48,819 bases of DNA from Coprinopsis marcescibilis (GCA_004369085.1 ML210268.1:6221-55039), one strand, 5' to 3'. Numbered from the stretch's first letter, positions 12,301 to 23,642 are shown. The notes: a model not told the origin generated them from the letters alone. A program made the numbers and translations.

Positions 12301-14208
12301 CGACGCCGAACCGCCTCCCAACGGTTTCTGCGCGTGCGCATGCGTCTTGTGCACCGGCGCAACAGAAGCAGACGTCGCCGAAGACGAGTGAGGGGGGTGC
12401 ACCGTGTTGGTGGAAGACGATGTGGAAGGCAGGGGGTGGATCGTAGCCGACGACGACGACGAAGCAGGGGGGAACACAGTCGACGTCGAAGACCAAGTCG
12501 GTATCGCACCCTCACCCTCTCCCTCTCCCTCTCCCTGCCCATCAACATCCATCCCCTCCTTCCCATCCCCATCCCCACCACCCTCCCCGTCCTTTTCCTT
12601 CTCCCTCCCCGCCCCATCCTCATCACACAGCACAGGCCTCAAAACCGCATTCGGGCGGCACCCACAGCGGACAAACCGCCCCTCACATCCCACCATGCGC
12701 GCATCCAGCGCGAGCCCCACAGGTTCGCCCAGCAGCCTCACAAACGGCTTCGGAAGCCCCATGCTCGCATAACTATTCAGCGCGTCGTTCACATACACCG
12801 AGCTCGGCACCAACAGGCTCGTGTACGGTGTGATGTAGCTCTCGGCGGGGAGCGGGGAGGTCGTGTGCAGGGCATAGGTCGGAGGGCGCACAGAGGGGTT
12901 GGAGCTCACCGCCAGTGCGGGGTGCACGCTTGTATGCGGGTCCACGAGCTTCACGCTCGTCCGTGGCGGGTGGCTCATCGTCTCTTTCGGAAGCCGGACG
13001 GGAACCGTGGATGATGACGACGACGACGTGGAAGGTGGAAAAGATAGTGCAGATACACCGCGCCATTTCATAGCTTGTTCCTGTAGCTTTGCGCGGGTAT
13101 CTTCGCTCTGCACGATATCGTCCATTATATGCACGTAGCTCCTGCTCCAGCCCTCCTCCATCATCTCCTGCACCTCGTCCGCTTCGTGCTGCGCAGGTGT
13201 CTGTCCGTTGATCGTCACCGCTGGCAGACCCGCAGAGGTCGACGAAGGCAGGGGTGGTGCTTGTGTGGCTGGTGGTTGTGCTGGAGAGGTCCGGCGGTTC
13301 CTGGACCGTTTGCCTGTACTAGTCGATGCACTGGCCGAAACTGCGTTGGCCGAATGTCGGGTCCTCCGTTCTTTACCCTTTGCAGGCGTCGGACTGGCTG
13401 TGGCATCACCAGAACCCGCAACCCCCACCCCTCCTCCTCCTCCCGCTCCCGCTGCCACACCCGCTGAAGGCCCAGCTCCACTTCCAGCTCCCCCTCCCGC
13501 CGCTCCAAATCCGCCAGGAACGGCCAAACCACCCGCATACCGAGAACCACCAGCACCATTCCCATTCCGCGCGACCATAATAGCCGTGATCCTCTCGCGC
13601 TGGATAGCCCTCGCCCGCTGAGCATCGACCGTCCTCGGTTCACACTCCCAGCACCTCCACTCTTCCGGCACCTGTGCCCCGTCCACAATATCAAAGCACG
13701 CAGCGTGGCACCAGCGCTCGCAGATATCGCACCCGATGCTGAATCCGTCGTCTAGCGTGCTTCCGCAGATGCACCGGATGCTGCTGTCGGGGGCTAGGAG
13801 TGTTGTGTTTGCACTGACAGTAGCGGCGGTGGTGGAGGAGGAGGAAATTGAAAGGGAAGGAAGGGTGGTGTGGCTTTGGCTTTGGCTGGGGTGCGAGCCA
13901 TGGTTGGGGGGGATAAAGGCGGTGGTGGCATTGATCATCGACGAAGGCTTCATCCAACCGTTATAGTTCCCGTTCAAATCCAAGCTAGAGACCGATTCCC
14001 GTGTCCGTGACGAGGCGCGGTAGGCCTTGACCACATGATTGCGATAGTACGCCTGTTTCGCTCCCTGTCCCGCCCCACCGCCGTGGTGGACACCCGCCCC
14101 CGACCCCACTCCATTTCCTTCCACGTCCATATACACATCCGCATACGTAGCAGTGTTCATATTCTTATTCGAGCTGACATTCTCCGTCTCCTTCCCATCG
14201 TCTCCCAT
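6378..14208 (-). CDS. SET3: Set3-like PHD and SET domain protein
   Basis: Chromatin regulator of the Set3/MLL5 class. In yeasts Set3 scaffolds a histone deacetylase complex through a PHD finger that reads methylated H3K4. Exons: 14208-12173, 11991-10805, 10749-8758, 8701-6378; phases agree and give 2512 residues. The PHD finger is at about 144-190 (CICGSTLDDGFSIGCDICE, then CHAAC and CWEC; the C4HC3 pattern is complete). The SET domain spans about 440-700: LDARMVGCEGRFVRCGCRPN, then LKFGIFATRDLKEGEE and GWEWDDGN, followed across intron 1 by a post-SET-like STCACGGRARDCA. RCGCRPN replaces the NHSCxPN core, so catalysis is doubtful, as is usual for this class. The rest is low complexity: poly-Gln in exon 2, Arg/Glu-rich helices with an internal repeat in exon 3, Pro/Gln/Asn-rich in exon 4. 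Yeast Set3 is only about 750 residues, so this one is very large. Confidence 0.87.
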
Positions 14209-15020
14209 CCCCCTGCGTCTCCGAATCCGGGGTTGGCAGGACGTGCGTGATTGTCGTCGTCTACGAGCTGCAGCCTACTGCCGGGGTACCGAAGTTGTCG
14301 CTGTAGCTGTCGTTGAGTGATTCCTTGCTTGCTTGTTTCCTAGTAATAGTAGTAATAGTACCCCTCACTCCTGTTGCGTCTTCTCGGGTATGTAGTCCAA
14401 TGGTTATAACACGCAAGCGCCGTTTATCCGTCTCCGCTGTCGGCTCCTGGATACGTGCTGTCCTTCGTCTCTCTCAATCCAATCTCTCTCCAACAACACC
14501 AACTAAACCCAATCAACCGTCCGCACACCAACAACCCAACAACCCAACAAGAAAGCTATAACCCAAAAATCCAGAAAAAAACGCTAGTCCACGCCAACTC
14601 CAACCTCGGTCCAAAAGTCCAATAACGTTCGAAAGCACGAGATAAGCGATAAAGAGTTGGAAGAAAAGGGAACGACCCGGCCCCACAGAAACGGTGGAGG
14701 AGCAACGGGAAAACGGGTGGTGTGGACTATGGTTTAGACTCGAACTCTTCTGCGCTGCTCGACTCTGCGCCAAACTGCCAATGCCCCGACAGCAGCAGCA
14801 AACCTTGGGCGATGCGGTTAGCTTTGTTTGGTTTGGACGCCGATGCCCTGCCTGACTCAACAATGCCACAATGCAGTACGGCGAACGCCGAGCGCCCGGT
14901 CAATGTGGGTGTGTGGCTGTGCGGCGTTTGTGGGGTTGGAGGGAAAGCAGAGGAGGCTTCATTTGGAATGATCCGGGGGGTTTTGGCGGTGTGTGTGGGA
15001 AGATGCATTATTAGTATGTA
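14209..15020. other. Upstream region of the Set3-like gene
   Basis: About 800 bases without a convincing gene. Contains the Set3-like promoter; no TATA element stands out. Several overlapping open frames here lack domains and look like chance. Confidence 0.4.
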
Positions 15021-15907
15021 CAGTCGAACCCGCCTTAGTTCATACCCTTCGGTGGACAGGCAAAAGTATGCCTTTTGGGAGGTTATTCCCTTCGCCAGAA
15101 TGTCCCAAAATGGAAACATTTTCCCATAATATAGGTCTCTACTACAAGCACGACCGAAATTACTTGTTAATGCGCGAAAAATAATCAGTAACCTTTGAGT
15201 TTCTCAGAGACCTCGTTTTTTGAGTCGCAAATCATGCCGGAGTGCATTCAAAAGGCCCTCTAGCTTACGAGCATATGGCTCATTCGATTCTATGAGATAG
15301 TCCGAGATTGTAGAAACGGCTTTTCGTACGTCAATTGGCGCTGGCAATGCTGACTGTGGTGGCTCGTTATCATCGCCGCCGTTGACATCCATGTTTTCCC
15401 GGGCTGCTCGAGCTTCCATAACCGCCTCATAAATCTCCTCATCGGTGGCGCAATCGATGTCGACGTTCTCTTCCGGGCAGTTGACCAAAAATGAAATGTC
15501 CATCCGATTTTGGCGTTGAAGAGCACCCGTGCACTCGAGCTCATCCAGAGCATGAGAAAGCTCATTCTCCGCGGATGAAACTCCATCGACAGCATCCATG
15601 GTGACAAGCGATGATACAGGGACCCGAATTGAAGGCTGTGATGTCGATGTCGAAGGGATGCCACCGGGTGTTTCGAACACAATTTCATGTATACTACACT
15701 CTGAATCCTAGAAAAGTCCAGAAAATTCTTCGAAATATTACCCCAAATGTATGCCTTTTTCTCCGGAAGGGGTATGCCTTATGCCCTTTCGGGGGTTATG
15801 CCTTTTGGAGCACTTTTCCCCCGCCTACCACGTCGGTGGACCAGAAAATGTATGCCCTATTGGAGGGTATGCCTTGTCACATGTATGAACTAAGGCGGGT
15901 TCGACTG
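15021..15907. mobile_element. Non-autonomous pogo/Tigger-type DNA transposon
   Basis: 887-base element with perfect 25-base terminal inverted repeats at 15021-15045 and 15883-15907, beginning CAGTCGAACCCGCCTTAGTT. Each end is flanked by TA (15019-15020 and 15908-15909), the target duplication expected of the Tc1/mariner superfamily; the CAG start fits pogo-like elements. Near both ends is a subterminal direct repeat (TCGGTGGAC followed by TATGCC and GAGG, about 15049-15084 and 15833-15870), and the motif TATGCC occurs several more times. Inside, on the minus strand, is a remnant of the transposase C-terminus. It cannot mobilise itself but could be moved by an intact relative. Perfect repeats suggest recent activity. 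Confidence 0.85.
15204..15680 (-). pseudogene. Transposase C-terminal remnant (pogo/Tigger, DDE family)
   Basis: 158-codon open frame inside the element. The part DCATDEEIYEAVMEARAARE, followed by NGGDDNEP and a final helical stretch ending LRHDLRLKKRGL, resembles the acidic C-terminal tail that follows the DDE domain in basidiomycete Tigger-like transposases (recognised by eye). The CENP-B-type DNA-binding domain and the DDE catalytic core are missing, so this is an internal-deletion product. Whether it is translated is unknown; its ATG at 15680 may not be a natural start. Confidence 0.6.
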
Positions 15908-16975
15908 TACTCTACAGTAATACACCGGCCACTGATACGATTTTCGGTCGAGATGCGATTTATGAAGCAATTTTTGAATTGAGAAAAGATGAAGGATACA
16001 TAAAGGAAGGCAAAGGTCTTCTCTACACGAAATATGTACAATGAGGTCCAGGGAGCGAATGTGAATAACGGGACGGTGTAAAACATTCGGGAGGTAGGGA
16101 AATCGGGATTCTGGCTCATTGAGACACTGTGACCCGCGTGTGACAAATCGTGATGAATCCGTGACGGGGCGTCACAGGTCATCGTTTTCGCTCGCATCCG
16201 TTTCAGCATCCTCCTCATTCTCCTCACTGTCCTTCCACTCATCCTCTTCTTCGTCCAGGAATTGCTGCAGGGTGGGTCGGGGTGCCTTGGGGATGTTGCA
16301 GTAAGAAGGATCGGCTTGCTTTGGCTCATTACAATCACCATGCAGCTCGCGTTGCGGCAACGCGTGACATCATGTCCCGGCCGTGACTGTGTGGCTGTGT
16401 CACGGATTCCGCAGCCATTGGATCACAGCGGGGAAAAATGCATATTTATACAACAACCTCGCACCTTGCGCACAAGAAAGCAACATAAAAACATGCCCCT
16501 AGGCTGTAGATGTGTCCCATAACAATTCTGTAATTACCCATGCCTTTGATATTCACCAAGAGTCCAAAAGGTGCTCCATTTCGGTTACATCAAACTCAAG
16601 ATTACCCTCTCCAAGGTGTCCTACAATAGTCCCTACACATAATTAGAATACATATCTAGTGTCATTACAGAGATAGAAGTAGTGCGGATATAAATCCAAG
16701 GTTTTGTGTACGGAGGCGCTGTGGTTCTCGAGAAAAGTCGCAAAGTGTTGCACTGTATCAGTGAACCCCGGTGTATCAAATGCCGGTGTATTACTGTATG
16801 TGCGGTGAGCTGGGGTCGAACTCGCGACCGGAGGTGTGTGAGCCAAGTCGCATTGACGAACAGTCGAGTGGCCTGGGCAAGGCCGAGGCAATAAATTTGG
16901 ACTCAGGTTTGAGCGGAAAAAGCCATTGAACTTTCACGTTGTACTAAAAAAGAGAAACAAAAACAAAAAATTTCA
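15908..16975. other. Gene-poor stretch with possible transposon debris
   Basis: Contains a 62-codon minus-strand frame at 16172-16360 ending in an acidic tail (FLDEEEDEWKDSEENEED) and an 11-base inverted repeat GAATCCGTGAC at 16155-16165 and 16399-16409 that encloses it. The acidic tail resembles the ends of some transposases, but no catalytic domain is present. A tRNA-like T-arm is visible near 16810-16830 on the minus strand without a foldable tRNA around it. Confidence 0.3.
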
Positions 16976-17779
16976 ATGTTTGTCTGCCATGCGACGGTAC
17001 GTGGTGCACTACTTTTGAATGATCCTAAAATATATACACTGACACATCGACTCATTCCACAACCGTTCTGTGGCTCTCAACGACTTGAAGTACCAGTTCT
17101 TTTGCGACATTCGCAGTGCAAGTCCTTGCATCAGCTCTATGCATGTGTTTGCACTAACCAGTTCAAATATGATCTCAAGGAGGCTCATTCAATCCTGACC
17201 TTCTTTCTCGCTTGCCCGAATGTGATGCTGTCATCAATATCAGCTAGTGGTGACACTGGTGAGGTGGATGTTTTGTTGGTGGTTGACAAAGGCAAAGGAA
17301 AGGCAAAGATCGAGCTTCCCGGTGACAATCTTCAGGAGAATAATGAGGAGACCAATAAATCCGACAGGGAAACTGGCAGTGACAACAAGAAAGATGTGGT
17401 AGATCTTGAGGCCTCCGTGGGTGAGGACAGCAACTTGAGTGAGGGTGATGATGAGGAAAACAACGAATATGAAATTGGGTTGCTCCAAAAGAGGAGTTCT
17501 TGTGTCCAGCTCACACATCCATCAGCGAAACAGTCCATACTGCCAACAGTGCTGAATGGTCTTTTATGGTCGATGTTTCAGTCTTTTCCAAAGGCCTCAT
17601 GGTCAAGGGTGATAGGAATACAACCACTGACCATCTTTACCATGCTCATGTTCTCTGCAAGTACTCCAAGCTCAAGAAATACAAATCCGATCCTTCCCAC
17701 GCAACATCTACACTCCAACCATCCACGATGCTATAATAACGACAATGCTACTACTGATTGGAGGTCACACAACATATAA
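16976..17779 (+). CDS. Unrecognised open reading frame, doubtful gene
   Basis: 267-codon frame with no recognised domain. Its middle is hydrophilic and acidic (about residues 100-165, including KGKGKAKIELPGDN and VGEDSNLSEGDDEENNEYE); the ends have no clear character. A second plus-strand frame at 17500-17736 (DVSVFSKGLMVKGDRN) looks at least as protein-like, which suggests either an intron or a frameshift around 17500-17560. It sits between a transposon remnant and the third MFS gene, so a decayed mobile-element gene is possible. I cannot assign a function. Confidence 0.2.
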   Translation: MFVCHATVRGALLLNDPKIYTLTHRLIPQPFCGSQRLEVPVLLRHSQCKSLHQLYACVCTNQFKYDLKEAHSILTFFLACPNVMLSSISASGDTGEVDVLLVVDKGKGKAKIELPGDNLQENNEETNKSDRETGSDNKKDVVDLEASVGEDSNLSEGDDEENNEYEIGLLQKRSSCVQLTHPSAKQSILPTVLNGLLWSMFQSFPKASWSRVIGIQPLTIFTMLMFSASTPSSRNTNPILPTQHLHSNHPRCYNNDNATTDWRSHNI

Positions 17780-17819
17780 ATATTCCCAGCGATCAGCCCT
17801 AGAGTACCAAGGGTCAAAG

Positions 17820-20035
17820 TTAGGCATCCGACCCCCCGGCACTGCCGCTGCTCGCGTCGGCAGCCACGAATGCAGTACCATCCTCAGCCTCATCCACCGT
17901 ACCCACACTGGTGGCAGAGCCTCGCGCTACCCAACGAAACCCCCTGCTTCCCAAGATCAGTACCACGAGTGAACCGTACCAAGCACTACAACTTACCCTA
18001 AAGTCACCACCGAAAGCACAGATACGGTGTATATAATCACAGAGTCCACAGCTCTGGAAAGGTGCGCGCCACTGGGGTATACCACTACCCCCGTACCGAT
18101 AACAACAGCAGGCAGGACCAGCCGCACCAATCTAATCCAAGCGCGCAACGCGTCAGACGTCAGCTAACCATCCGCCCGTCATCGAGCGTTAAACGTGCTC
18201 ACTCATTCGCCACCACAACACAAACACAGCTCTGATCATCCCTTCCCGACTCTGCAACATACACCAGCGCCACCGCGACGATTTCCCCCGTCTGGGAACA
18301 GCCAGTCAGTCTCCAGTTCCTGTGCAGACTCTGCCCGCGACCTTCCAGTACTTGACTCACCGCGATTCCAAGGAAGAGCGACACTGTGATTGTAACCAAG
18401 CCGATGGCGGCCTCTCTATCTTTTGGGCTGATGAAAGGGACGAGGCAGCAAGCGAAGAGGCCGATAAAGGAAAGCGGAATGAAGAGTGAGGTTGCGATCG
18501 ACGGTACGCGCAGTCGGTCCGCAGGGCTGGAATGCGGCATTCGGGACCTGACCGCCTTGTCGCTTGAGGACCCCCCCAATCCCGCACCAACTGCCATGGA
18601 AAGAGATCAGTTGAACGTCAAGGAGAATAATTGAACTATGAGAGACATACCGATAGCCCCGATGAGATAGACACAGCTCGAGTACCACCCGACTGCGAGA
18701 TTAGTCCAATCGTGCTGAAACAGCCCCATGGTGAGTGAACGTAGGCGCCAGGCGTCCGAGTTTAGAGAGCTTACGATGTCGGAATTGTTGAGATACATTG
18801 TTAAGATGGCTGCTCACGAATTAGCTTCCACCTTCCAATGATAGTTATGCGCGGCAAGACTGACAGGGAAGGTACACTAATGGTACACCGCTAATAATGC
18901 TCTGACATATGGTTAATACAAAGCTTCGTAAAGTGGCGGCAGTACCAACGATTAAGAACACCCTGGGCCGCTTCATCAACTCATAGATTGCTAGGAATAT
19001 GTTGACCGAAGGGGTCCGGACTTGGTAAGCGTGGGTTCGGCCACCGTCGTCTGATGCTGCTACGGTGTCCTGCGGGAGCGATTTACGGAGCCACAGCGCC
19101 AGAACCCCAACCGAGGCTGCGATTACAAACGCATAGAACCTCCATGGAACCGGTGCTCGATAACCTGCAAAGCCCGAGCAATTCAAGCTCGGACTTACAC
19201 TGTACTCACATCCGCCTGTGCCAACCCCCACCGAATACCCCAAGCCCACAATATAAGCCTACGGACACCGAGTAAGCGCAATCCTGGGTGGTAAGAGAAA
19301 TTGTAGAATGCTTAACGAGCTGTAGATAGCCTATCATCGATCCCCTCTCCTCCACCGCGTGCATCTTGACGAATGTAGCAGTGGCCAGAGACATGACAGG
19401 CCCACACGCGATGGACTGGACGATCCGGGCAAAGATGAAGATCGGCCAAGTGGGCGCTACGACAATCAGCGCGGCACCAAAGGTCAGAGTAGACAACGCG
19501 AGGATGTACAGCTTGCGGATCCCGTCTGCGATGCGCCAAGAAGTCACGTTAATTGACGGTTGCTTCAGACATGGGAATAATAATGAATAAAACGCACATT
19601 GGTTCACGTTCCCAGCACCAAGTAATGCTCCAATACAACCAACCGGGAGCGAACAAGTAGTGAGAATCATTCTCAGGATACGAAATAAGTTGGAAACAAG
19701 GTGAGGTTTTGGTTATAACTTGAACATACCGTTCCCAGTACAATGGGTTCCCCAGTTGACGATAGCGCGGGAGCGGGAGATATGCCAGCGATAGCCCGTG
19801 AAGCGATGCTAATTCAATACAACAGTCAACATGGTCTCCAGCATACGGCAAAATTACCTCACGAACAGGAGAACAAAACAGAAAGGAACACTCCCAACGA
19901 TAGAGCTGTGGTGCGTGAAATAGGTATCGTGATAAAGAGTTCGTATGTTTCTGTTTCCGGGCGCTCTTCAGACTCTGATCTCCTTTGCCGTTGGAGTAGC
20001 GGGCTTCGTTCGTTGGAAGGTCCGATGTCTGCCAT
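17820..20035 (-). CDS. MFS transporter, third and more diverged copy
   Basis: Same family and exon pattern as the tandem pair, but inverted and more diverged. It starts at 20035 (MADIGPSNERSPLLQRQRR), then TM1 (TALSLGVFLSVLFS). Later exons give LPLPRYRQLGNPLYWE, SLPVGCIGALLGAGNVNQ joined to YGIRKLYILALSTL, the TM3-4 block with PTWPIFIFARIVQSIACG, TM5 (AYIVGLGYSVGVGTG), a loop SLPQDTVAASDDGG, HDWTNLAVGWYSSCVYLIG, a C-terminal half with LFIPLSFIGLFACCLVPF, LVRLVLPAVVIGTGVVV, and a Gly/Ser/Ala tail ending at TAA 17820-17822. No frame break was found. The degenerate motif A (NVNQYGIRKL) is shared by all three copies and so is ancestral to them. Probably a plasma-membrane exporter of unknown substrate. 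Confidence 0.75.
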
Positions 20036-20850
20036 TTCGCTCTGGTTTTGCTCGCAGCTCGAGGCGTTATGGGCGCAGGGAAAGGTGTGGGTTACTTGTA
20101 TGTGACAGAACGGTGTTTGATCCCCACCTGCGCATTCTGCTGTCGGGAACGTGCATTATGCATTGCCACGACCTCGGGTTTCGTCGGGCAACTGTTTACC
20201 GTATCAGTCCAATCGCGTTGTGAGGTAGACAACAGTTCCAAATTCCACCTCTTGTCCGTCTACCATGCATACCGACCGTAGTGGTGGTAGTAAGAGCAAT
20301 CGTATCCCTGCAATATTGTCATTCGCTTGGCCAGTCAGTACTATTAGTCAGTACTAGTCAGTGGTCCAAGTGAGACCTCACAGTCATACAAGCATACTAA
20401 CGCCGCCAATGGAGTATGATAGTATCTCTCTGTCTCTTTCACCACCTTTCGAGAATCCGTTAGGTAGGTTGGATGTTCCTCCCGGTGCATTCATTAACAA
20501 GAATCCTTGAACAACGTGAGTGAGTATTTTTGTCAGAGATCTTCCGTGATGGTTGCGCATGTATTGAACCTACAGTCTCCTCGGAATATGATGTTTTCCA
20601 GGTTGCGTTCGATGGCGGCGCGCACAGGGACGTAGCTCTGGCAGATACTAAACTTGCGGCAAACAAAATTGAACGATACGAAATTATTCCCGGGTGTCAA
20701 TGATTAAAAGATGCTCGCATATGTAATACATCAAAGCTACAACCACCACAGCGTCCGGTCAACCAACGTACAACCCCGTACGCCTAATCACTCCTAAACC
20801 CTAACCCCCATCCCAAAAACATCTTTTCCAACCCACCGAACACCCACCGC
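20036..20850. other. Intergenic region
   Basis: Separates the MFS copy 3 start from the 3' end of the SnoaL-like gene (both minus strand). Holds the MFS copy 3 promoter. Short direct repeats of AGTCAGTACT at about 20334-20360; otherwise nothing recognised. Confidence 0.4.
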
Positions 20851-21460
20851 TCAGAAGAACGCAATAGGGTTGGGCTCATTCCCAGTGATAACCTGCATAA
20901 CATCCCAATGCTCCACAATACACGTTCCCTGGAACCTGAACTTGTCAACGACAGCCATATTTGTATTCGCCGCGCCGATCCTAAACTTGAAGTGCAGCAT
21001 CCCATATCCCTCACCCGCGAACCAACTCCTATTGCTCGTCGTCATCTGCGGGTTGCCCCAGAGCGCCTTGAGCGCCGGGATAGCCGTATGCCTTCCCTGC
21101 TCCGCGTTAGGGTTATGCCTTATATACTGCCTGCAAACGCCAAAACGTGGTAAGTCAACAACTGGTGAAGGGAACACGCGAGAACAAAACGTACCCGGGC
21201 ACCCAGCGATCGAACGCGGTGTCGATGTCGCGCTCCACAAAGTAGAGGCGAGCAAAGTCGTCGAGGGCGGCCTGCTGCCGAGCCTGGAGGTGCGGCCCGC
21301 TCTCGTTGGGGTTGCACACCGCAGGGGGCCAGTGCGGGCCTCCTGGGGGAGGCTGGCGCACTTCCAGCTCCGCGATTTCAGCGACGGGGGAGGCCACCGC
21401 GCCCAAGGACGACAAGCACAGAGTCAACGCAACAGCAATGAGGCGGAACGACTGCATCAT
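20851..21460 (-). CDS. Secreted SnoaL-like protein
   Basis: SnoaL-like fold (NTF2 superfamily), the fold of polyketide cyclases but also of many small secreted or stress proteins. Exons 21460-21195 and 21130-20851, phase 2, give 181 residues; the splice joins RWVPG to QYIRHNPNAEQGRH, restoring the conserved Y-x-x-H-N-P motif. Residues 1-24 are a signal peptide (FRLIAVALTLCLSSLGAVAS). A proline-rich spacer follows, then helix ALDDFARLYFVERDIDTAFD, and the C-terminal strands AVVDKFRFQGTCIVEHWDV with the typical D-x-F-R and E-H-W-D residues. The family's usual length is about 130-150 without a signal. The substrate or ligand is unknown. MMQSF is taken as start because it opens the signal peptide. 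Confidence 0.85.
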
Positions 21461-21892
21461 GATTCGTAGAGCTGAAAGGATGAACGGGGCGGGTGGTGTG
21501 AGGAGAGGTGAAGCTGAGTCGGGAGAGACTGAACTGGAGAATAGGTCTGCGCCGCGCTGCGTTTAAGTAGGTTTTCTGCGTGAGTGAATAAAGCTATAAA
21601 CGTAGGGTGCCGCAGAGTGTTTGGGCATCCTTGCCATCCTTACGCACCGGCTTGACACTTGAATTGTGATATTGAATCAGCTGTGGCGTTTGGAGCGCGT
21701 TCCTGGTCGCCACCAACACTTCCGACGTAGGGTGCCTTGCCTGCCTGCCGCATCCACAACGCGCCCACACAATGGGTGAGTGTCCGGCCCGTGCGGAAAA
21801 AGAAAAAGTCAAGCTTTCAAAGCCGTCTGTCTTGGTGTGGTTAATGAGGGCTTAAACATCCTTGAAGAGTGCTGTGGGCATCGGAAGAAGCT
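21461..21892. other. Upstream region of the SnoaL-like gene
   Basis: Short intergenic stretch, no gene seen. Presumed promoter for the minus-strand gene; no clear TATA box. Confidence 0.4.
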
Positions 21893-22369
21893 TTACTCGT
21901 GCAGAACAATAAGAATACTGACCTTTATTTGACTAAATTCTGTGGATCCATCTGTTGTTCGTGCCATGAAGGGGAAACCATGGGACGATCTGTCAATGAG
22001 TCCGTCCCGGTAACTTGAGCCCATATTGCGTCGCCTCACCCAGTTACGTATGCACGGGCGTGCCAATACATACGTGAAAAATCCTTGGAGAAAGGCACAG
22101 AAGTTGTGAGAACCCGTTATATTGGAAGTGATTTCGTAAAGACAGCGGAACGATCCAGAAGCGTCCGAGGAAAAGAATGGGCTAGCCATGTGTTTGATTT
22201 TGGCTCTGTGAGCACGAGATCAAAGGGAGACCCTCTGAAGGTAGGCAGTAGTCAGTCAAACCTGTAAAAGAAGCACGCAGAACGATAGACTCAGCATTAC
22301 ATTGGTATTGCCAATTGCGGGGTTAAAAGCTGTTGAAAGTTGGTAAAGACCCAGGGCCATCAACCAAGT

Positions 22370-23642
22370 TTACATACACGACGAGATTCCAAACGCCATA
22401 TTACATACAAAGGGATGGGGGAAAGCAAACCTAACGGGCGACAACAACTTCTCCGACGACAGGTCGGACAGTGTACAAGTAGCTTTGCCAGTGCTTCGAG
22501 CCGGTCCTGGCGGAACTTCAGAGGGAATGTCTCTGACATCCGATTCTTCGCAGTACACACACATCCAGTATCACGGGCGAGCCCATAGCTTGGGCTAGTC
22601 GCTGGGTTCAGACTTCGGACACTCACCTTCGGGCCCCGGATTCCTATTCTATTCAGCAAGTCTCTATGGGATTGAAGAAATTTGAGCACTGCCGTCACCG
22701 GTTGGCTGTCTCACATTGATTGGCAGGAAAGGCTCTTACGAATGCACGACCAAATCGAAGGGGAACTGCGTTGATGAAACAGATGGGGGACTCGTGCCGC
22801 ACCAAACGGACCGGAGATACAGGCGCATCAGATTAGATGCAGCTAAAATGATCCTGACAAGAAGCCAAGATGCAGCACAGGAATGTGGAAGGCACTTAAG
22901 CGTGAGTGGGGCGAGCTTTTGACAGATGATGTGTGTATCAGAGGTGCTGGCACAGGTTGGAACTACGCTATTGGTAACCGCGATATGGACAACCAGAGGG
23001 TGAGAGGGTGAGGATGGTACCAAAGTTACGTTGGAGCTGCCTAATAGAGGCAATCCACCCTAGGCCAGAAGAATCACGGTGCGATGCATACGAGCATTCG
23101 CATTGAAGCAGATCGACAAATCGGAAACGCCCGTGCTAACAAGTTGTCGCACTGACTAGGGTGGACAGGAGGGTGTTGCTGCCAGTCAGTTCCGCTGAAA
23201 CTGAGCAATTCGTATCAACTAGAATATTTCCTTGGAGAAAAGAGCGACTCACATTGTATTATGGGAATATCCTACCCAACAACCGAGACGTTTCCAAATC
23301 AATACCAAAGGTTCCGTTCGTCACGTTCTCATCTCCTATCGCATGGTCCTTTCCAGGATCGACCCAGATTGCTTTGCGAATCCACAAAGCTAGCCAGAAG
23401 AGGAAGAACATAAAGCACAGCAGGGCTGCCCGCGCATACGGTGAAGGCATTGGTGGGTGAAACCGAGCGTCCGCCTTGAACGCCTTGATACAATCTCTTG
23501 TCTCCTGGTTTTGCGGGGTTAAAGGTACTTCTGTCTCTATGTCGCCGTCGTGGTTGTTATACTCGAATGCATCGTACTCTGGAGGAAAGGAGTGTGAAGT
23601 ACTTTGCTCTGAGCCAGGAACTCTCTCGTACTTGTGAGCCAT
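22370..23642 (-). CDS. Hypothetical single-pass membrane protein, partly resolved
   Basis: Exon 1 (23642-23276) encodes MAHKYERVPGSEQSTSHS, an acidic cytosolic-looking stretch with PPEYDAFEY, then one TM (ARAALLCFMFFLFWLALWI) at about residues 88-106 and an outside segment with an N-glycosylation site (NGT). The layout, short N-tail then TM then a long outer domain, is that of a type II membrane protein. Two further exons fit in phase: 23200-23157 and one beginning at 23059 that reads NVTLVPSSPSHPLVVHIAV, a beta-rich stretch. Downstream to about 22370 splice signals abound (a GTAAGA donor at about 22742 and others) but I could not fix the remaining exons or the stop. No family is recognised. 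Confidence 0.45.

Noticed and set aside
14390..14460. TAGTCCAATGGTTATAAC looks like a tRNA D-arm/A box.
   Set aside because: No B box or T-arm at the right distance and no acceptor stem.
16800..16875. tRNA-like sequence on the minus strand (GGTCGCGAGTTCGACCCC resembles a T-arm and B box).
   Set aside because: No anticodon stem or acceptor stem pairs up around it; at most a decayed tRNA-derived repeat.
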